Notes: a model not told the origin generated them from the sequence alone. 33,116 nucleotides of DNA from an uncultured Planctomyces sp. (GCA_937899075.1 CALDJX010000593.1:1-33116); one strand, 5' to 3'; counted from the first letter of the stretch, positions 18,701 to 26,564 are shown. Program-made: numbers and translations.

Positions 18701-19170
18701 TTACAAGGTTCAAACGGCGTGACTTCTGCTTTCTGGCGGACTCGAAGGAGTGTCGCCGTGCCCTGCTCGAATTGTGCGGTCTTTACGTTGAAGCTCGCCT
18801 CATAAAGAGCTGAGGTAAAAGGAAAGCGGTCGACTTCGCTGGACGAAGCCGTGACAGATTTCATCAGCATGTCGAGTTGCTGAGGACGAACCGGTACCCA
18901 ATCACCTGGCGGCCAGAGTTCGGGGTGCTTGCCGGGAACAAACATCCGTTTGGCGTGCACGGCGGTCGGTTCGCCGCATGATCCAACCGAGTCGAAAACG
19001 AATGCTTGAAGCAGGACAATGCCCAGGACGACGACTGCTGTGAGCAATCGCGTCTTCCTGGCGTGATTCAGTCGCTGCCGACATTCGTGTAGCACCGGGG
19101 GAGTCCGCCTTTTCTTGACGCCGTCTTTGATGGTTCGAATGATGCTCGTCCTGCTTCCCGTTGGCATCAC
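12799..19170 (-). CDS. Giant envelope protein (2123 aa) with two tandem ectodomain/membrane units
   Basis: I do not recognise a named family. The start is GTG at 19170 followed at once by ATG (19167); no strong ribosome binding site is visible, and the gene begins 14 bp after the stop of the upstream gene. A signal anchor lies at about 42-62 (LLTAVVVLGIVLLQAFVF). Unit 1 is a beta-rich ectodomain of about 870 residues ending in hydrophobic segments at about 933-1000 (LYALSWFVLTLSLLVGVLL and others). At Met1019 a second signal-peptide-like stretch follows (TITRRIVTGSAILTASALAG, then SAFAQP). Unit 2 is another beta-rich ectodomain, which opens with DVLVPYDENPFQ and VYVRSSDL and ends in three hydrophobic helices (about 2040-2112) and a short basic tail. 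Most of the chain should lie outside the cytoplasmic membrane. No catalytic motif is visible. Confidence 0.8.
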   Translation of the reverse strand: MMPTGSRTSIIRTIKDGVKKRRTPPVLHECRQRLNHARKTRLLTAVVVLGIVLLQAFVFDSVGSCGEPTAVHAKRMFVPGKHPELWPPGDWVPVRPQQLDMLMKSVTASSSEVDRFPFTSALYEASFNVKTAQFEQGTATLLRVRQKAEVTPFEPCNLALSNARWVNDDAEQSAILGTGLDNVQRLVTSETSHELRFDWLLEGRQRLTGYDFDFKVPQSVVTSFRLLVPPGWKVTSNTGIVELDKVDHRPQEQSRDRASLVAWRVQLGHANVCRIRVQQPNGDDSRGRGIGSYRLNSRCQLQSEVLEQSFEFSFDSMSTDNDEITIAIPPALIVSSIEDELGRAFSWRDTGPRSDKWHALRINLAGIADEDLSRVTIRGRQSVPLTGSSLIHLKIEPPRPDKAVLLGGNASPFSVAIESPFQVATYSSGGLRQTATSVDDDRHEFGYEQYAARAFLDLQIQNSGRNSLQTLSVREYSLLNVGTTPQELDILLELTSQARGMFESTWLVPSEWEVTAVVPVAPSGTTAFSAEDVSWNINRQPGSFQRLTIDLADGLSVREPLKLRIIGQRADRSRQSELHVPVILPEAARTVSIAFGVVGCEDPQEVQLISDNYRRYENPEVFTDSAWRDLIAVFGEVPQTVWTVDNWMSRDQIEKAMLHFPGDMFPPVASSPDQPDAIIPTNQHRYENDDNEQDERATTLLPHEVEKVNLASGTQHQTQMATQRVIVSAEFDSQLSPGAVSRDLHRFTWRFHYSSEASPFRFRMPEKSELLAVMWRGQKIAPVRDGVDWIIPLTIVNASDELSVEYTLPSQDVYLRETYRSHIPVTDVTVVQFDWKIRLRDQFSVVSFASELTPDDEPRPGNWLSWCFGPLARNTSSNIFNPVGLEAWIRFLKGRGTPVSIAPASTSNDWKTFSASAAGLPDSLTVHVCDRTRLYALSWFVLTLSLLVGVLLRTVAAPHRSRFALVWLSGCVASVALVPGAYAELVGGCALGSILATLVPRSFVRPVKRTKSDVAEVSMASTITRRIVTGSAILTASALAGSAFAQPITSEQPIEIDVLVPYDENPFQANDGPSYVYVRSSDLQILTDSATIDKDDTPEFIMTESEWTIQVAESGRADIAAVIIVAAHRDDGSEIEIPIPARFLAGQTECSVNGRPVGVLPNADGSRLRVPLPHALQEAMSVGPGETPVPPPIAEPVNHWREFRIELGLRPLTQRSQNVSRISLPIPAISNSRVSVLFSQRPQICFSSQSQTARELTTNGTTDFVLGPTNELAISWSQTVTETSLTRASSEQPTVELRSSIDVHPNWMEHRTHARYIVDGQNVRYIEWKLPGLCQVDLNQFRTRSLVDKSLRHHEGKMILTCEFDPPMTESFDFEFRWRQMQHESTNDSAVVWATPVVPDQINVPLTVTSHVAGLTPEAGFQFSPLVQKLASTSGISGSDFVEMWPENDRPRIPLAALRVSESPVVNPALVPSQSQRTTRVSQIARIRPSAIHWKVSAEVDTAVVPAFAHEFLLDQAFRIDSVNVLEDDVDRLSHWNHVNGKLTLHLRDRRSGVQNITITGQQPITTGSGAVKLPFLKATVGENAESTLLVYRSNELQVVINGPEPLTDGPAVTATNLTADEFVGRFRIRSKQNAEARIEQITTTPIAWIVADVTADAAGECFVSATIHLHEISQRNLQIELPEWAATGELAVTPGSNGPGTSLKVANDQRTIDVQLPRPIPRHVQIELTARFRPPTGQSIRLLPPTVSAVEQQHAVVTLSQGMDEWELLPNDAPSDLQLQTMREFAPGLSDGTAKLVVWQNSTKVSPTASSLILDGLPTLVVHSIRPGVRQNGVAKTNILLQTDRRQVTLHWPERLTLISARIDGQVADIHPSVDGTFRLPFIQNGPVHAVELLWNTERDSQAMKIQRRTTPIPRLIDVGTVRSFVVATPTRRIRLISTTKLRDQTSDDAVKISNQWRGAVNRNSLPSGGFEVALQIVESIMLADRDPNQLREDRPISEAAANLLFSDQTEIQNTDSSEMVIERDGEARVEFWVVDTQVDRILSSILIAIIAIPAFIVLLGLETGDKIAQRPEWCWFAIGMIWWLCLKGSGAGFMLGAASVLWIAAAYLIRRRFEPVALSGQ

Positions 19171-19184
19171 AACAATGAGAAGCG

Positions 19185-22100
19185 TCAGGCAGGTCGCTCA
19201 CTTCGCTCGTTCGATTCGTCATGGATGATCTCTTCGCGAGAAGAACCAGGAACGAGAAAATCACTGGGAGACGAAAACGTCACCAACGAAGCTCGCTGTC
19301 GCCGTTTGACTCGCGATTCGATTACCGATGCAACAGACGCAAGAACCAGTCCGAAAACTGCTGGCTGCAGAAGAAGCTGTACGGCCTCAAGGTGCCAGAG
19401 CCCGGCGAGTGAAAGGCCAAATCCAACGACGAGGATGGTCAATACATGTCGGGTCGCCGGAATTCGAAGTAGTGCAAGGCCGAACGCGAGGGCCAACCCA
19501 GCACCTGCCAGGATGACTGCAGGCTGGCTCATGGATTGAATTTGAATTTCCCGTTGATGACCAAAAGCGCTGAAGAGGTAGCTGTTTCCGTATGCCGGAC
19601 CGGCCAATGGAGCAAAACGCAACTCCTTCAGTTGACTACGCAGCTCAGTCGCCAGTTCGAGCTCAGCATCCGCGAGCAACCACTCGCTAAGAGAAACGCT
19701 TCCACCGATCGGCCGCCGACTCCATGCGAAACCTTGCCGCTGCCAGGAGAATGCTGGCGTGTAATTGCCTGGGTAAACCAGCAAATGTTGATCGACCGGA
19801 AGTATCACTTCCCACAAGGAATCGGCGAGCCAGACATCGTCTGCAAAACTCGGCGCCGTGGCTGAGAGTTCGTTGATACTGGAAAATCTACCAGCCCGAT
19901 TTACGTCAAACTCAAAAGTCAGACTGTGTTGCTGACGACGCATCTGCTCGTCGAGAAGAAGCCGGACTTCGATCAAGTCCTCGTCTTTCGACGAGATCAA
20001 CAGGTTTTCTGCGGTTGCCGGTTTGTCATCCCACCAGACCTTCAGAGATGAGCGGTCGGTCTCAGCTGGTAAGGAAACCGTTAGAAACGAGATATCGCCG
20101 TCGATCAGAGAGACGCACGTCGTTCTGACTGATCCACCATTCTGAAAACGAGTCCTGATCAAAGATCGGCGTACGACAAAGTTCTGAGTTGCTCGTTCGG
20201 GTGCGGCTTCCAGAGTCACGCCAACATTTCTGTGCATTCCTGAAGCCACCCACGTTGGAGCATTATTCAAGGTCAACTCCTGGGCCCATTGTTCTCCGCT
20301 GACCAGGACGCCCACGTTGCCTGGCGATCGAAGCTCAACTCGTGTGGTCTCGCCCGAAAGATCGGCCGGCTGCAGCAAGGGTACGTTGGCTCGGCCAATC
20401 CCTGACTCAAGAAACGCTGGATCAACAGGAACAGAGTACGTGCAGATGACTTCAAACTGACCAAGGATTGGTTGTGGCAGGTTGACTCTGATTTGCCGAA
20501 CGCCGTCGATTTCCAATCCACCGACTTCTGCGGTGAGGGCTGTCGAAATTCCATCATTACCTGCCAGCCGAAACTCTTCGGGTGTCACTGAACCCGGAAC
20601 AAGAATTCGAAGGCGGTCAAGCTCTTGATAGGTGACTGAATAATGAAGACGCTGCTCAACGTTGATCAGATCCTCGGACAACGTGAGTGTGGCATGTGAC
20701 GAAGCCGTTACGGCCTGAGCATGAGTCGTCACTGTCGCTCGAAATTCGAGGTCAGACGATGTGCTCTCCAGTTGCCGTGGCACCTGATTCAATGGTCCGT
20801 CAGCATTCGTTGTGGTCGCACTTTCTGAATCACTCGAAATAAATCGGATGGCGGTATTACCTGCTCCTTCCAAAGTGCTCTCGACGTTACTCGCATTGAA
20901 CAAGGTTAGCTGCGATATCGGTCGGGATTCGGAGTCAGCCACGGGCATAGATATCAGGAATGGTTCTTCACCAAGTGGGACAGGACGACGTGCTTGAAGT
21001 CTGACAGCGATTGGCCCATGAGTTCGATTCAACGGTTCAATAAACTCTAACCGGATCTCCTCGTCTTCAGCTTGAGTGTCCGACGCGTCGGAGTCGTCTG
21101 TAGAGTGCCTCGCGATGTGGACTCGGTCTGCTGGTTCGATGACCTCAATCTGTTCCCATTTCTGCGACGCAAGCCCTGGCCATCGAAGCTGAATGTGATC
21201 CAGCGAGCCTCGATACACAATGATTTCATATCGTGCTTCTAAATCCGCAGAAGCCTCACGGAACGTCAATTCGTATGCAGGATTCACTCGATAGTTTGCT
21301 TCGATTTTTTCAATTTGAAACTGCACGCGGGAGTTTTGGTCTGTGAGGCGATAGGCCTGCTGGAATCTGGCTTGAGGATCAAGCTGAGATTCCACTCGTT
21401 TTCGAAACAACGAGGTCGCGATCCGTTGCACCTGCTGTGGACGCAGTGCCATTTCACTCAAACGGAATCCTTCGGCAACTCGGAGGCCGAAGAGTGTTTC
21501 CTCCCGCGTCGCGTTTTCAACGGTGAATCCACTAATCGAGAACGACTTCGTGTCCGCCTTCACTTCCGACGATATCAGCCACTTCAATTTCAATGGGCCG
21601 GCAGTGCTTTCCTGAAGTGAAATCACGACAGGGTTCGTTTGCAGATCAGACGTTTCAATTGAATCATGCGACGAACTGCTCACTGAGAGGACGTTGCTCC
21701 CTCGCGGTACGTTGATCTTTACTGAATCGAAGCTGACGCCTGATGAAAGGATTGTTTGAACGGCCTCGATCGCGACTCCGTCTTCACCAGCGTCAGCAGA
21801 CAACAATGTTTCGACTTGAAACGACGTCTCTTTGGCAGGCTGCGTCTCGACCACCTGCCACGGTAAATCAAGGGCGGCGCCCAGGCCATGGGCAATCAAC
21901 GCTGAACGCGCATCGGGCAGAGCTTCAACCGCGATGTCGGCGAGCTGGTCAGGTCGGACAGCAATTGCATCGCCGGGGACGACGAGTCGTAATGAACTTT
22001 GAGCTGTGCCTGGCAATGAAAGTTGCACTCGGTAGGACTTGCCGGATTTTCGAACCGGTACCGAAATCTGAAGATCAATCCTGTGTTGGCCAGTTCCAGA

Positions 22101-22712
22101 GATGCGGCACTTCAGGCCGGTTCCGCGATTCGTTGGCAGGAACTCAACATTGCCAGTTTGTGTTTGGCGGTGCTCCAGCAGCGTTGCTTCGTTCAGCCGA
22201 AGTGGTACGTCGACGCGGTTGATCCCGTCTCGAACGAACACTTCGATTGACGCGTCGAGTCTTGCTGTGGTTCGTGCAGCGTTTACATCACCGGTCAACG
22301 TTACCGCGGCGACGTAATAGCCAGGTCCTTCGTCATTCGTACCTCGCAGTAGCAGCTCGCGCCACTTGAGGTACTCACCAATCTGACCTCCTGCCGTCAA
22401 TCTGACGACTTCGCCATTCTCATCAACGAAGATGACGTGCTCATTCGCTTTTGGCGGATCTGTCAGACGGGCTTCTGCTGGTGAAGCATCGCTCTTGCTG
22501 GTCGACGATGGCGAAGCGGCCGAGTCCGGCAAAGATTTCTGAGCATCGACCGGGCCCGCCGCTGAAATCACGACAGCAACGGCCACAGCGAAGTAAGCGG
22601 ACCACTGCCACGCGAAACTCAGCAGCACGACGCGTGAACTCGCCGCCGACGATCGAGGGACCTTCGGTGCAGGTGGTTGGCTGTGCGCAGAGATGTTCTC
22701 AGTCACCATCAT
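19185..22712 (-). CDS. Large envelope protein (1175 aa), partner of the giant protein
   Basis: Not a family I can name. The start is uncertain: the frame is open back to a TTG at 22790, but the ATG at 22712 (ATG ATG GTG) puts the single signal anchor (SAYFAVAVAVVISAAGPVDAQ) at about residues 36-57. A Ser/Pro-rich linker follows, then VIFVDENGEVVRL and about 980 residues of beta-strand-rich sequence with no cysteine-rich or enzyme motif. The C-terminus has three hydrophobic segments (about 1062-1131, including VILAGAGLALAFGLALL and VLTILVVGFGLSLAGL) and a cytoplasmic tail that is basic (SRVKRRQR) then acidic. This mirrors each half of the 2123-residue protein encoded 14 bp downstream, so the two are probably co-transcribed and may act in one complex. 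Confidence 0.8.
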   Translation of the reverse strand: MMVTENISAHSQPPAPKVPRSSAASSRVVLLSFAWQWSAYFAVAVAVVISAAGPVDAQKSLPDSAASPSSTSKSDASPAEARLTDPPKANEHVIFVDENGEVVRLTAGGQIGEYLKWRELLLRGTNDEGPGYYVAAVTLTGDVNAARTTARLDASIEVFVRDGINRVDVPLRLNEATLLEHRQTQTGNVEFLPTNRGTGLKCRISGTGQHRIDLQISVPVRKSGKSYRVQLSLPGTAQSSLRLVVPGDAIAVRPDQLADIAVEALPDARSALIAHGLGAALDLPWQVVETQPAKETSFQVETLLSADAGEDGVAIEAVQTILSSGVSFDSVKINVPRGSNVLSVSSSSHDSIETSDLQTNPVVISLQESTAGPLKLKWLISSEVKADTKSFSISGFTVENATREETLFGLRVAEGFRLSEMALRPQQVQRIATSLFRKRVESQLDPQARFQQAYRLTDQNSRVQFQIEKIEANYRVNPAYELTFREASADLEARYEIIVYRGSLDHIQLRWPGLASQKWEQIEVIEPADRVHIARHSTDDSDASDTQAEDEEIRLEFIEPLNRTHGPIAVRLQARRPVPLGEEPFLISMPVADSESRPISQLTLFNASNVESTLEGAGNTAIRFISSDSESATTTNADGPLNQVPRQLESTSSDLEFRATVTTHAQAVTASSHATLTLSEDLINVEQRLHYSVTYQELDRLRILVPGSVTPEEFRLAGNDGISTALTAEVGGLEIDGVRQIRVNLPQPILGQFEVICTYSVPVDPAFLESGIGRANVPLLQPADLSGETTRVELRSPGNVGVLVSGEQWAQELTLNNAPTWVASGMHRNVGVTLEAAPERATQNFVVRRSLIRTRFQNGGSVRTTCVSLIDGDISFLTVSLPAETDRSSLKVWWDDKPATAENLLISSKDEDLIEVRLLLDEQMRRQQHSLTFEFDVNRAGRFSSINELSATAPSFADDVWLADSLWEVILPVDQHLLVYPGNYTPAFSWQRQGFAWSRRPIGGSVSLSEWLLADAELELATELRSQLKELRFAPLAGPAYGNSYLFSAFGHQREIQIQSMSQPAVILAGAGLALAFGLALLRIPATRHVLTILVVGFGLSLAGLWHLEAVQLLLQPAVFGLVLASVASVIESRVKRRQRASLVTFSSPSDFLVPGSSREEIIHDESNERSERPA

Positions 22713-23421
22713 GACGCGACGATTTGCTACTCCCACGATACTCAACGGTCGAGCAATAGCCTGCCCGAAGAGTTCATACAGAAGCCTCAAGAATAAGACC
22801 GGACGGCGTACTGACTACGATCAGCTAGTTGCCAGGGTCTTCAAAGACAGGAACGCAGGAAGACGGGAGTTTGACAATCCAGACGTCGTCATAATACGTC
22901 GACTTTCAGCGTATCGGTAGGAGCAATCAACTCGCTCATCAGAGTTGACGGCACGACATGTTCGCTACGTCAGATGCTCTGTTCAGGTTCCACCGATCAG
23001 CCAGCCTCTAACCTGTGACCACGTGTGTCACGTCGTGAGGGTTTGCTCATTGACGCGGCCAAAGATTCACGCAGAACCACGATCCCGTTTCCGCTGACAA
23101 GTCATGATATGTCAGAAAACCTCAACTGGCAGGAGTCGCAGAAAGTCTCGTTTTTAGCCCAACGTTCACGATGGTTCGAACAGGCATAATCGACCGCGGG
23201 CGCTTCTTCTGATCACCTGTCGAGAGCCCGGAGTAATTGATGACACGTTTCTCAATGTTGTGTCTCGGCGGTGGGTTGCCCCATCTCGATTAGTTCCTGT
23301 CCAGGAACTGGATTGCCGGTGGGGAGACCGTCCCCAGCATTTCGAATGGCGCCGACCGGAGATCCAACCGACAGATTTCGGAATCGCTATTTGACTCCGA
23401 GTGCCGCCCTTGTTCGGCTTA
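22713..23421. other. Intergenic region, about 700 bp, with several small palindromes
   Basis: Lies between the end of gcvPB and the start of the giant operon, both on the minus strand, so it should hold a terminator for the gcv unit and a promoter for the giant operon. I see four short inverted repeats (23015-23031, 23094-23115, 23292-23309, 23320-23336) but no T-run that would make any of them a standard intrinsic terminator. No credible gene or tRNA is present. Confidence 0.5.
23292..23336. terminator. Two adjacent hairpins downstream of gcvPB, possible terminator
   Basis: AGTTCCTG/CAGGAACT with a 2-nt centre (23292-23309) and TGGGGA/TCCCCA around gaccg (23320-23336). They start about 85 bp past the gcvPB stop on the minus strand. 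No U-tract follows, so a role in termination is a guess. Confidence 0.3.
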
Positions 23422-24885
23422 CTAATCGCAAGCGGGTGACCAGCACAGGATCGGATTGCGTGCGGCCTGGACGTCGTTGGGGCGCGAGACTGGCGTCGAG
23501 TGCGGCGCGGTGTGCAGTAACTCTGGATCTTCAGCGATGATCTTTTCGATCGTTTCGGCGAAAGCGTCGAGCGTTGCTTTTGACTCGGTTTCGGTCGGTT
23601 CGACCATGATCGCTTCAGGGACGACCAGCGGGAAATAGACGGTCGGTGCGTGGAAACCGTAGTCGAGTAAACGCTTGGCAATATCCATTGCTGAGATGCC
23701 GAGTTCCTTCTGCAGATGCTGAGCAGAAGCGACGAACTCGTGCATGCACCGTTCGCCGTTTGGAACCGGCAGAATGTGCTTCAGCTTTTCCTTGAGATAG
23801 TTCGCGTTGAGAACGGCGTGTTCTGACAACTCTTTCAAACCGTCGCCGCCGAGCGTACGCAGGTAGAAGTATCCTCGGAGTAGAATCCCGACGTTGCCGA
23901 AGAACGAACGAACTCGGCCGATTGATTTCGCCGGTGTCTGCAGTTTGTACTGTCCGGATTCTTCATCGAGAGCAACGATCGGTCCCGGTAGATAATCTGC
24001 AAGAAAGTCTCTTACTGCGATTGGTCCAGCCCCCGGTCCGCCGGCTCCGTGAGGACCGGTGAATGTTTTGTGCACGTTGTAGTGCATCATGTCGCCGCCG
24101 AAGTCTCCCGGCCGGGTGATGCCCAGGATGGCGTTCATGTTGGCACCGTCGATGTACACCAGGCCGCCGACGTCGTGCAGCAATTTGCTGATCTTGTGGA
24201 TCTCTGGCTCGAACAATCCGAGCGTGTTCGGATTGGTGATCATGAACACGGCCGTCTGATCGTCGAGATGCTTTTTCAGTTCTTCGAGGTCGACGAAACC
24301 GTTTTTTCCGGCCCCGAGTTGAATGCAGTCAAATCCTGCCAGCGCGGCGCTGGCTGGATTTGTCCCGTGTGCGCTGTTCGGAAAAATGACCTTCGTGCGG
24401 TTTTCGCCTTTGTCCTTGAAATACGCCGAAGCAACCAGCAAAGCCGCCAGCTCTCCCTGTGCGCCGGCTGCGGGCTGCAAAGAGACGGCCGGTAACCCAG
24501 CAATCTCGCCGAGCATCTGCTGCATTTCGAACTGAATCTGCAACATCCCTTGCAGACTTTCTTCCGATTGCCACGGGTGCAGATCGACGAGGCCCGGCAC
24601 GGAAGCCAGTCGTTCGTGTCGCTTCGGGTTGTACTTCATCGTGCAGCTACCCAGCGGGTAGAAATGCGTGTCGACCGACATGTTCAGTGTCGACAGATTG
24701 GTGAAGTGCCGAATGACGTCGGGCTCGTTCACTTCCGGCAGCGGTAACGGTGTGTCGCTGAGAAACTCAGCAGGGATGCACGCTGTTGACGAGAATTCCG
24801 GGCAATCCGATTCCGGGTATTCGGCGCCGCAGCGTCCCGGCACGGACAGGTCAAAGAGGGGTTGCGTCGCCTGTTCGTTTCTCAT
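23422..24885 (-). CDS. gcvPB: Glycine dehydrogenase (decarboxylating) subunit 2, P-protein C-terminal half
   Basis: 487 residues. Typical features: FTNLSTLNMSVDTHFYPLGS and CTMKYNPKRHE near the N-terminus; LQPAAGAQGELAALL; FPNSAHGTNPASAALAG; YIDGANMNAILG; and the pyridoxal-phosphate site HYNVHKTFTGPHGAGGPGAG, with Lys273 as the expected PLP lysine. With GcvPA it forms the split P-protein, which decarboxylates glycine and passes the aminomethyl group to lipoyl-GcvH. The start ATG overlaps the gcvPA stop (ATGA), indicating translational coupling; AGGA stands six bases upstream, inside gcvPA. The C-terminal 25 residues after the conserved region are variable. Confidence 0.95.
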   Translation of the reverse strand: MRNEQATQPLFDLSVPGRCGAEYPESDCPEFSSTACIPAEFLSDTPLPLPEVNEPDVIRHFTNLSTLNMSVDTHFYPLGSCTMKYNPKRHERLASVPGLVDLHPWQSEESLQGMLQIQFEMQQMLGEIAGLPAVSLQPAAGAQGELAALLVASAYFKDKGENRTKVIFPNSAHGTNPASAALAGFDCIQLGAGKNGFVDLEELKKHLDDQTAVFMITNPNTLGLFEPEIHKISKLLHDVGGLVYIDGANMNAILGITRPGDFGGDMMHYNVHKTFTGPHGAGGPGAGPIAVRDFLADYLPGPIVALDEESGQYKLQTPAKSIGRVRSFFGNVGILLRGYFYLRTLGGDGLKELSEHAVLNANYLKEKLKHILPVPNGERCMHEFVASAQHLQKELGISAMDIAKRLLDYGFHAPTVYFPLVVPEAIMVEPTETESKATLDAFAETIEKIIAEDPELLHTAPHSTPVSRPNDVQAARNPILCWSPACD

Positions 24886-26363
24886 GTTGTTTCCTGAGCT
24901 GAGCTTCGTGCTGAACGCAGAGTGGGATCATGTGGTGCTCCGACCGAGCTTTCACACGCTGCCGCTGCCTGCTGACTGTCGGCCGACTCTCTGCCGGTCG
25001 CGTCGCCAATTGCGTCACCAGTCGGCGTTGCAATCGCTTTTGCCAGAGCGTCGATCTCTTCGCGCGATCGACATTCCGTAACAGCGACGAGGAGTCGATC
25101 TTCGGACTCGCTGTTCGAGACACGTCGCAAAGCCGGGCCGATATCAAAGCCGGCTGCCTTCGCTCGTTGGATGACCGTTTCAGCACCGTCGCGGCACTGG
25201 AGTGTGAACTCTTTGAAGAACGGCTGCTCGAATGCGAGTTCAATCCCGTCCTGCGCGGTCAGTTTCTGAGCTGCATAGTGAGCCTTGCTGCACGACAACT
25301 CCGCCACCTGTCGCATTCCGGCCGGGCCGAGCAACGACATAAAGACCGTCGCTCGGATGGCGATCAAACCCTGATTCGTGCAGATGTTGCTGGTCGCCTT
25401 TTCGCGACGAATGTGCTGCTCGCGAGCCTGCAGGTTGAGCACGAAGCACCGTTCGCCATTTCGGTCGGTCGTCTGTCCGATCAACCTGCCGGGCATCTGG
25501 CGAACGTACTTCTGCTTGCAGGCAAGGATACCGAGAAACGGTCCGCCGTACTGCATCGGAGTTCCCAGCGACTGTCCTTCTCCGACCGCGATGTCCGCAC
25601 CGAGGTCGCCGGGACGTTTCAGAATTCCAAGGCTGATCGGATCGAACGAGACAATCGACAACGCTCCGCACGTATGAGCCATTGCCGAAATCTGCTCGAC
25701 TTCTTCCAGGCATCCGTAAAAGTTTGGATGCTGAATGACGACGCAGGCAGTCTTGTCGTCGATGGCTTCTTCGACGGCAGCAGGAGCGACCGTGCCGCCG
25801 GGTGTCGGGACAACAACCAGTTCGCAGTCCATCCGGCCGAGGTAAGTTTCGACCACCTGGCGATATTCAGGATGGACAGATCCCAGCAGCACAATTCGGC
25901 CGTGCCGCTTCGTGCATCGCATCGCCATAAAGACGGCTTCGCTGACCGCCGTGCCGCCTTCGTAGAGGCTGGCGTTGGAGACGTCCATGCCGGTCAACTG
26001 GCAGATCAGCGTCTGATATTCGAAGAACGTCTGCAGACTGCCCTGGCTGGCTTCGGCCTGGTACGGCGTGTACGCGGTGTAGTACTCGCTGCGTCCCGCG
26101 ATCGCGTCGACGGCCGACGGGATGAAGTGATCGTAAACTCCGCCGCCGAGGAAACACGGACGGTCGGACGGTCCAACGTTTCGTGAAGCGAGTTCACGGA
26201 CCAGTTGTTCGAGCTCCAGCTCAGACAGCTTCGGCGGAATGTCGAGCGGCCGCTTGAGTTGGAGTGACTCTGGAACCTGGTCGAACAGCGTTTCGATCGA
26301 ATCAACGCCGATCGTTTCGAGCATTTCCCGCTGCTCGTCGGGCGTGTTGAAGAGGTAGCTCAA
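24882..26363 (-). CDS. gcvPA: Glycine dehydrogenase (decarboxylating) subunit 1, P-protein N-terminal half
   Basis: 493 residues from a TTG start at 26363. I choose this over the in-frame ATG at 26468 because GGAGG (26369-26373) lies five bases before the TTG and because homology to GcvPA begins exactly there: SYLFNTPDEQREMLETIGV, matching the usual 'YIPNT..dR..ML..IG' start. Family features include FLGGGVYDHFIP, YTAYTPYQAEASQGSLQTFFEYQT, NASLYEGGTAVSEA and YGGPFLGILACK. It heterodimerises with GcvPB. After about residue 440 there is a low-complexity Ala/Ser/Gly tail of some 50 residues not normal for the family. If the ATG at 26468 were used, the protein would carry 35 extra residues without family resemblance. 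Confidence 0.93.
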   Translation of the reverse strand: MSYLFNTPDEQREMLETIGVDSIETLFDQVPESLQLKRPLDIPPKLSELELEQLVRELASRNVGPSDRPCFLGGGVYDHFIPSAVDAIAGRSEYYTAYTPYQAEASQGSLQTFFEYQTLICQLTGMDVSNASLYEGGTAVSEAVFMAMRCTKRHGRIVLLGSVHPEYRQVVETYLGRMDCELVVVPTPGGTVAPAAVEEAIDDKTACVVIQHPNFYGCLEEVEQISAMAHTCGALSIVSFDPISLGILKRPGDLGADIAVGEGQSLGTPMQYGGPFLGILACKQKYVRQMPGRLIGQTTDRNGERCFVLNLQAREQHIRREKATSNICTNQGLIAIRATVFMSLLGPAGMRQVAELSCSKAHYAAQKLTAQDGIELAFEQPFFKEFTLQCRDGAETVIQRAKAAGFDIGPALRRVSNSESEDRLLVAVTECRSREEIDALAKAIATPTGDAIGDATGRESADSQQAAAACESSVGAPHDPTLRSARSSAQETT

Positions 26364-26368
26364 CAGAA

Positions 26369-26373
26369 CCTCC
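26369..26373 (-). promoter_or_regulatory. Ribosome binding site that decides the gcvPA start
   Basis: GGAGG on the minus strand, 5 nt before a TTG codon at 26361-26363. It is the best Shine-Dalgarno near the gene and favours TTG initiation over the upstream ATG. Confidence 0.65.
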
Positions 26374-26490
26374 GAAAGTGGCACCTGTCGGCGATGAGCC
26401 GATCGAAGTGCGGTCGCCAAGTGGGATGTGTTTGCAAAACTGCACGCGGAAATCAATTCCGCAGCCATCCTTGGCGGGAGGTCGTTGCGA

Positions 26491-26564
26491 GTGCCACTGG
26501 CTCAGCCAGTGCTACAAAAGCTGGATCGTCAAGATTGAGTCAGCACTGGCAGAGCCAGTGGCAC
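26491..26564. repeat. Inverted repeat pair (cactggc...gccagtg family) between gcvH and gcvPA
   Basis: The left arm (26491-26512) and right arm (26543-26564) are inverted copies matching at 21 of 22 positions with a 30-nt spacer. Each arm is itself nearly palindromic (CACTGGCTCAGCCAGTG). It lies within the gcv unit, just upstream of the ATG at 26468. A single related arm occurs at 32432-32455. This looks like a REP/MITE-like intergenic element. Confidence 0.8.

Noticed and set aside
24930-26186. 418-codon open frame on the plus strand opposite gcvPA
   Set aside because: It mirrors a clearly conserved gene on the other strand; its translation is Arg/Asp/Val-rich with no domain motif. Long antisense frames are common in GC-rich coding DNA.
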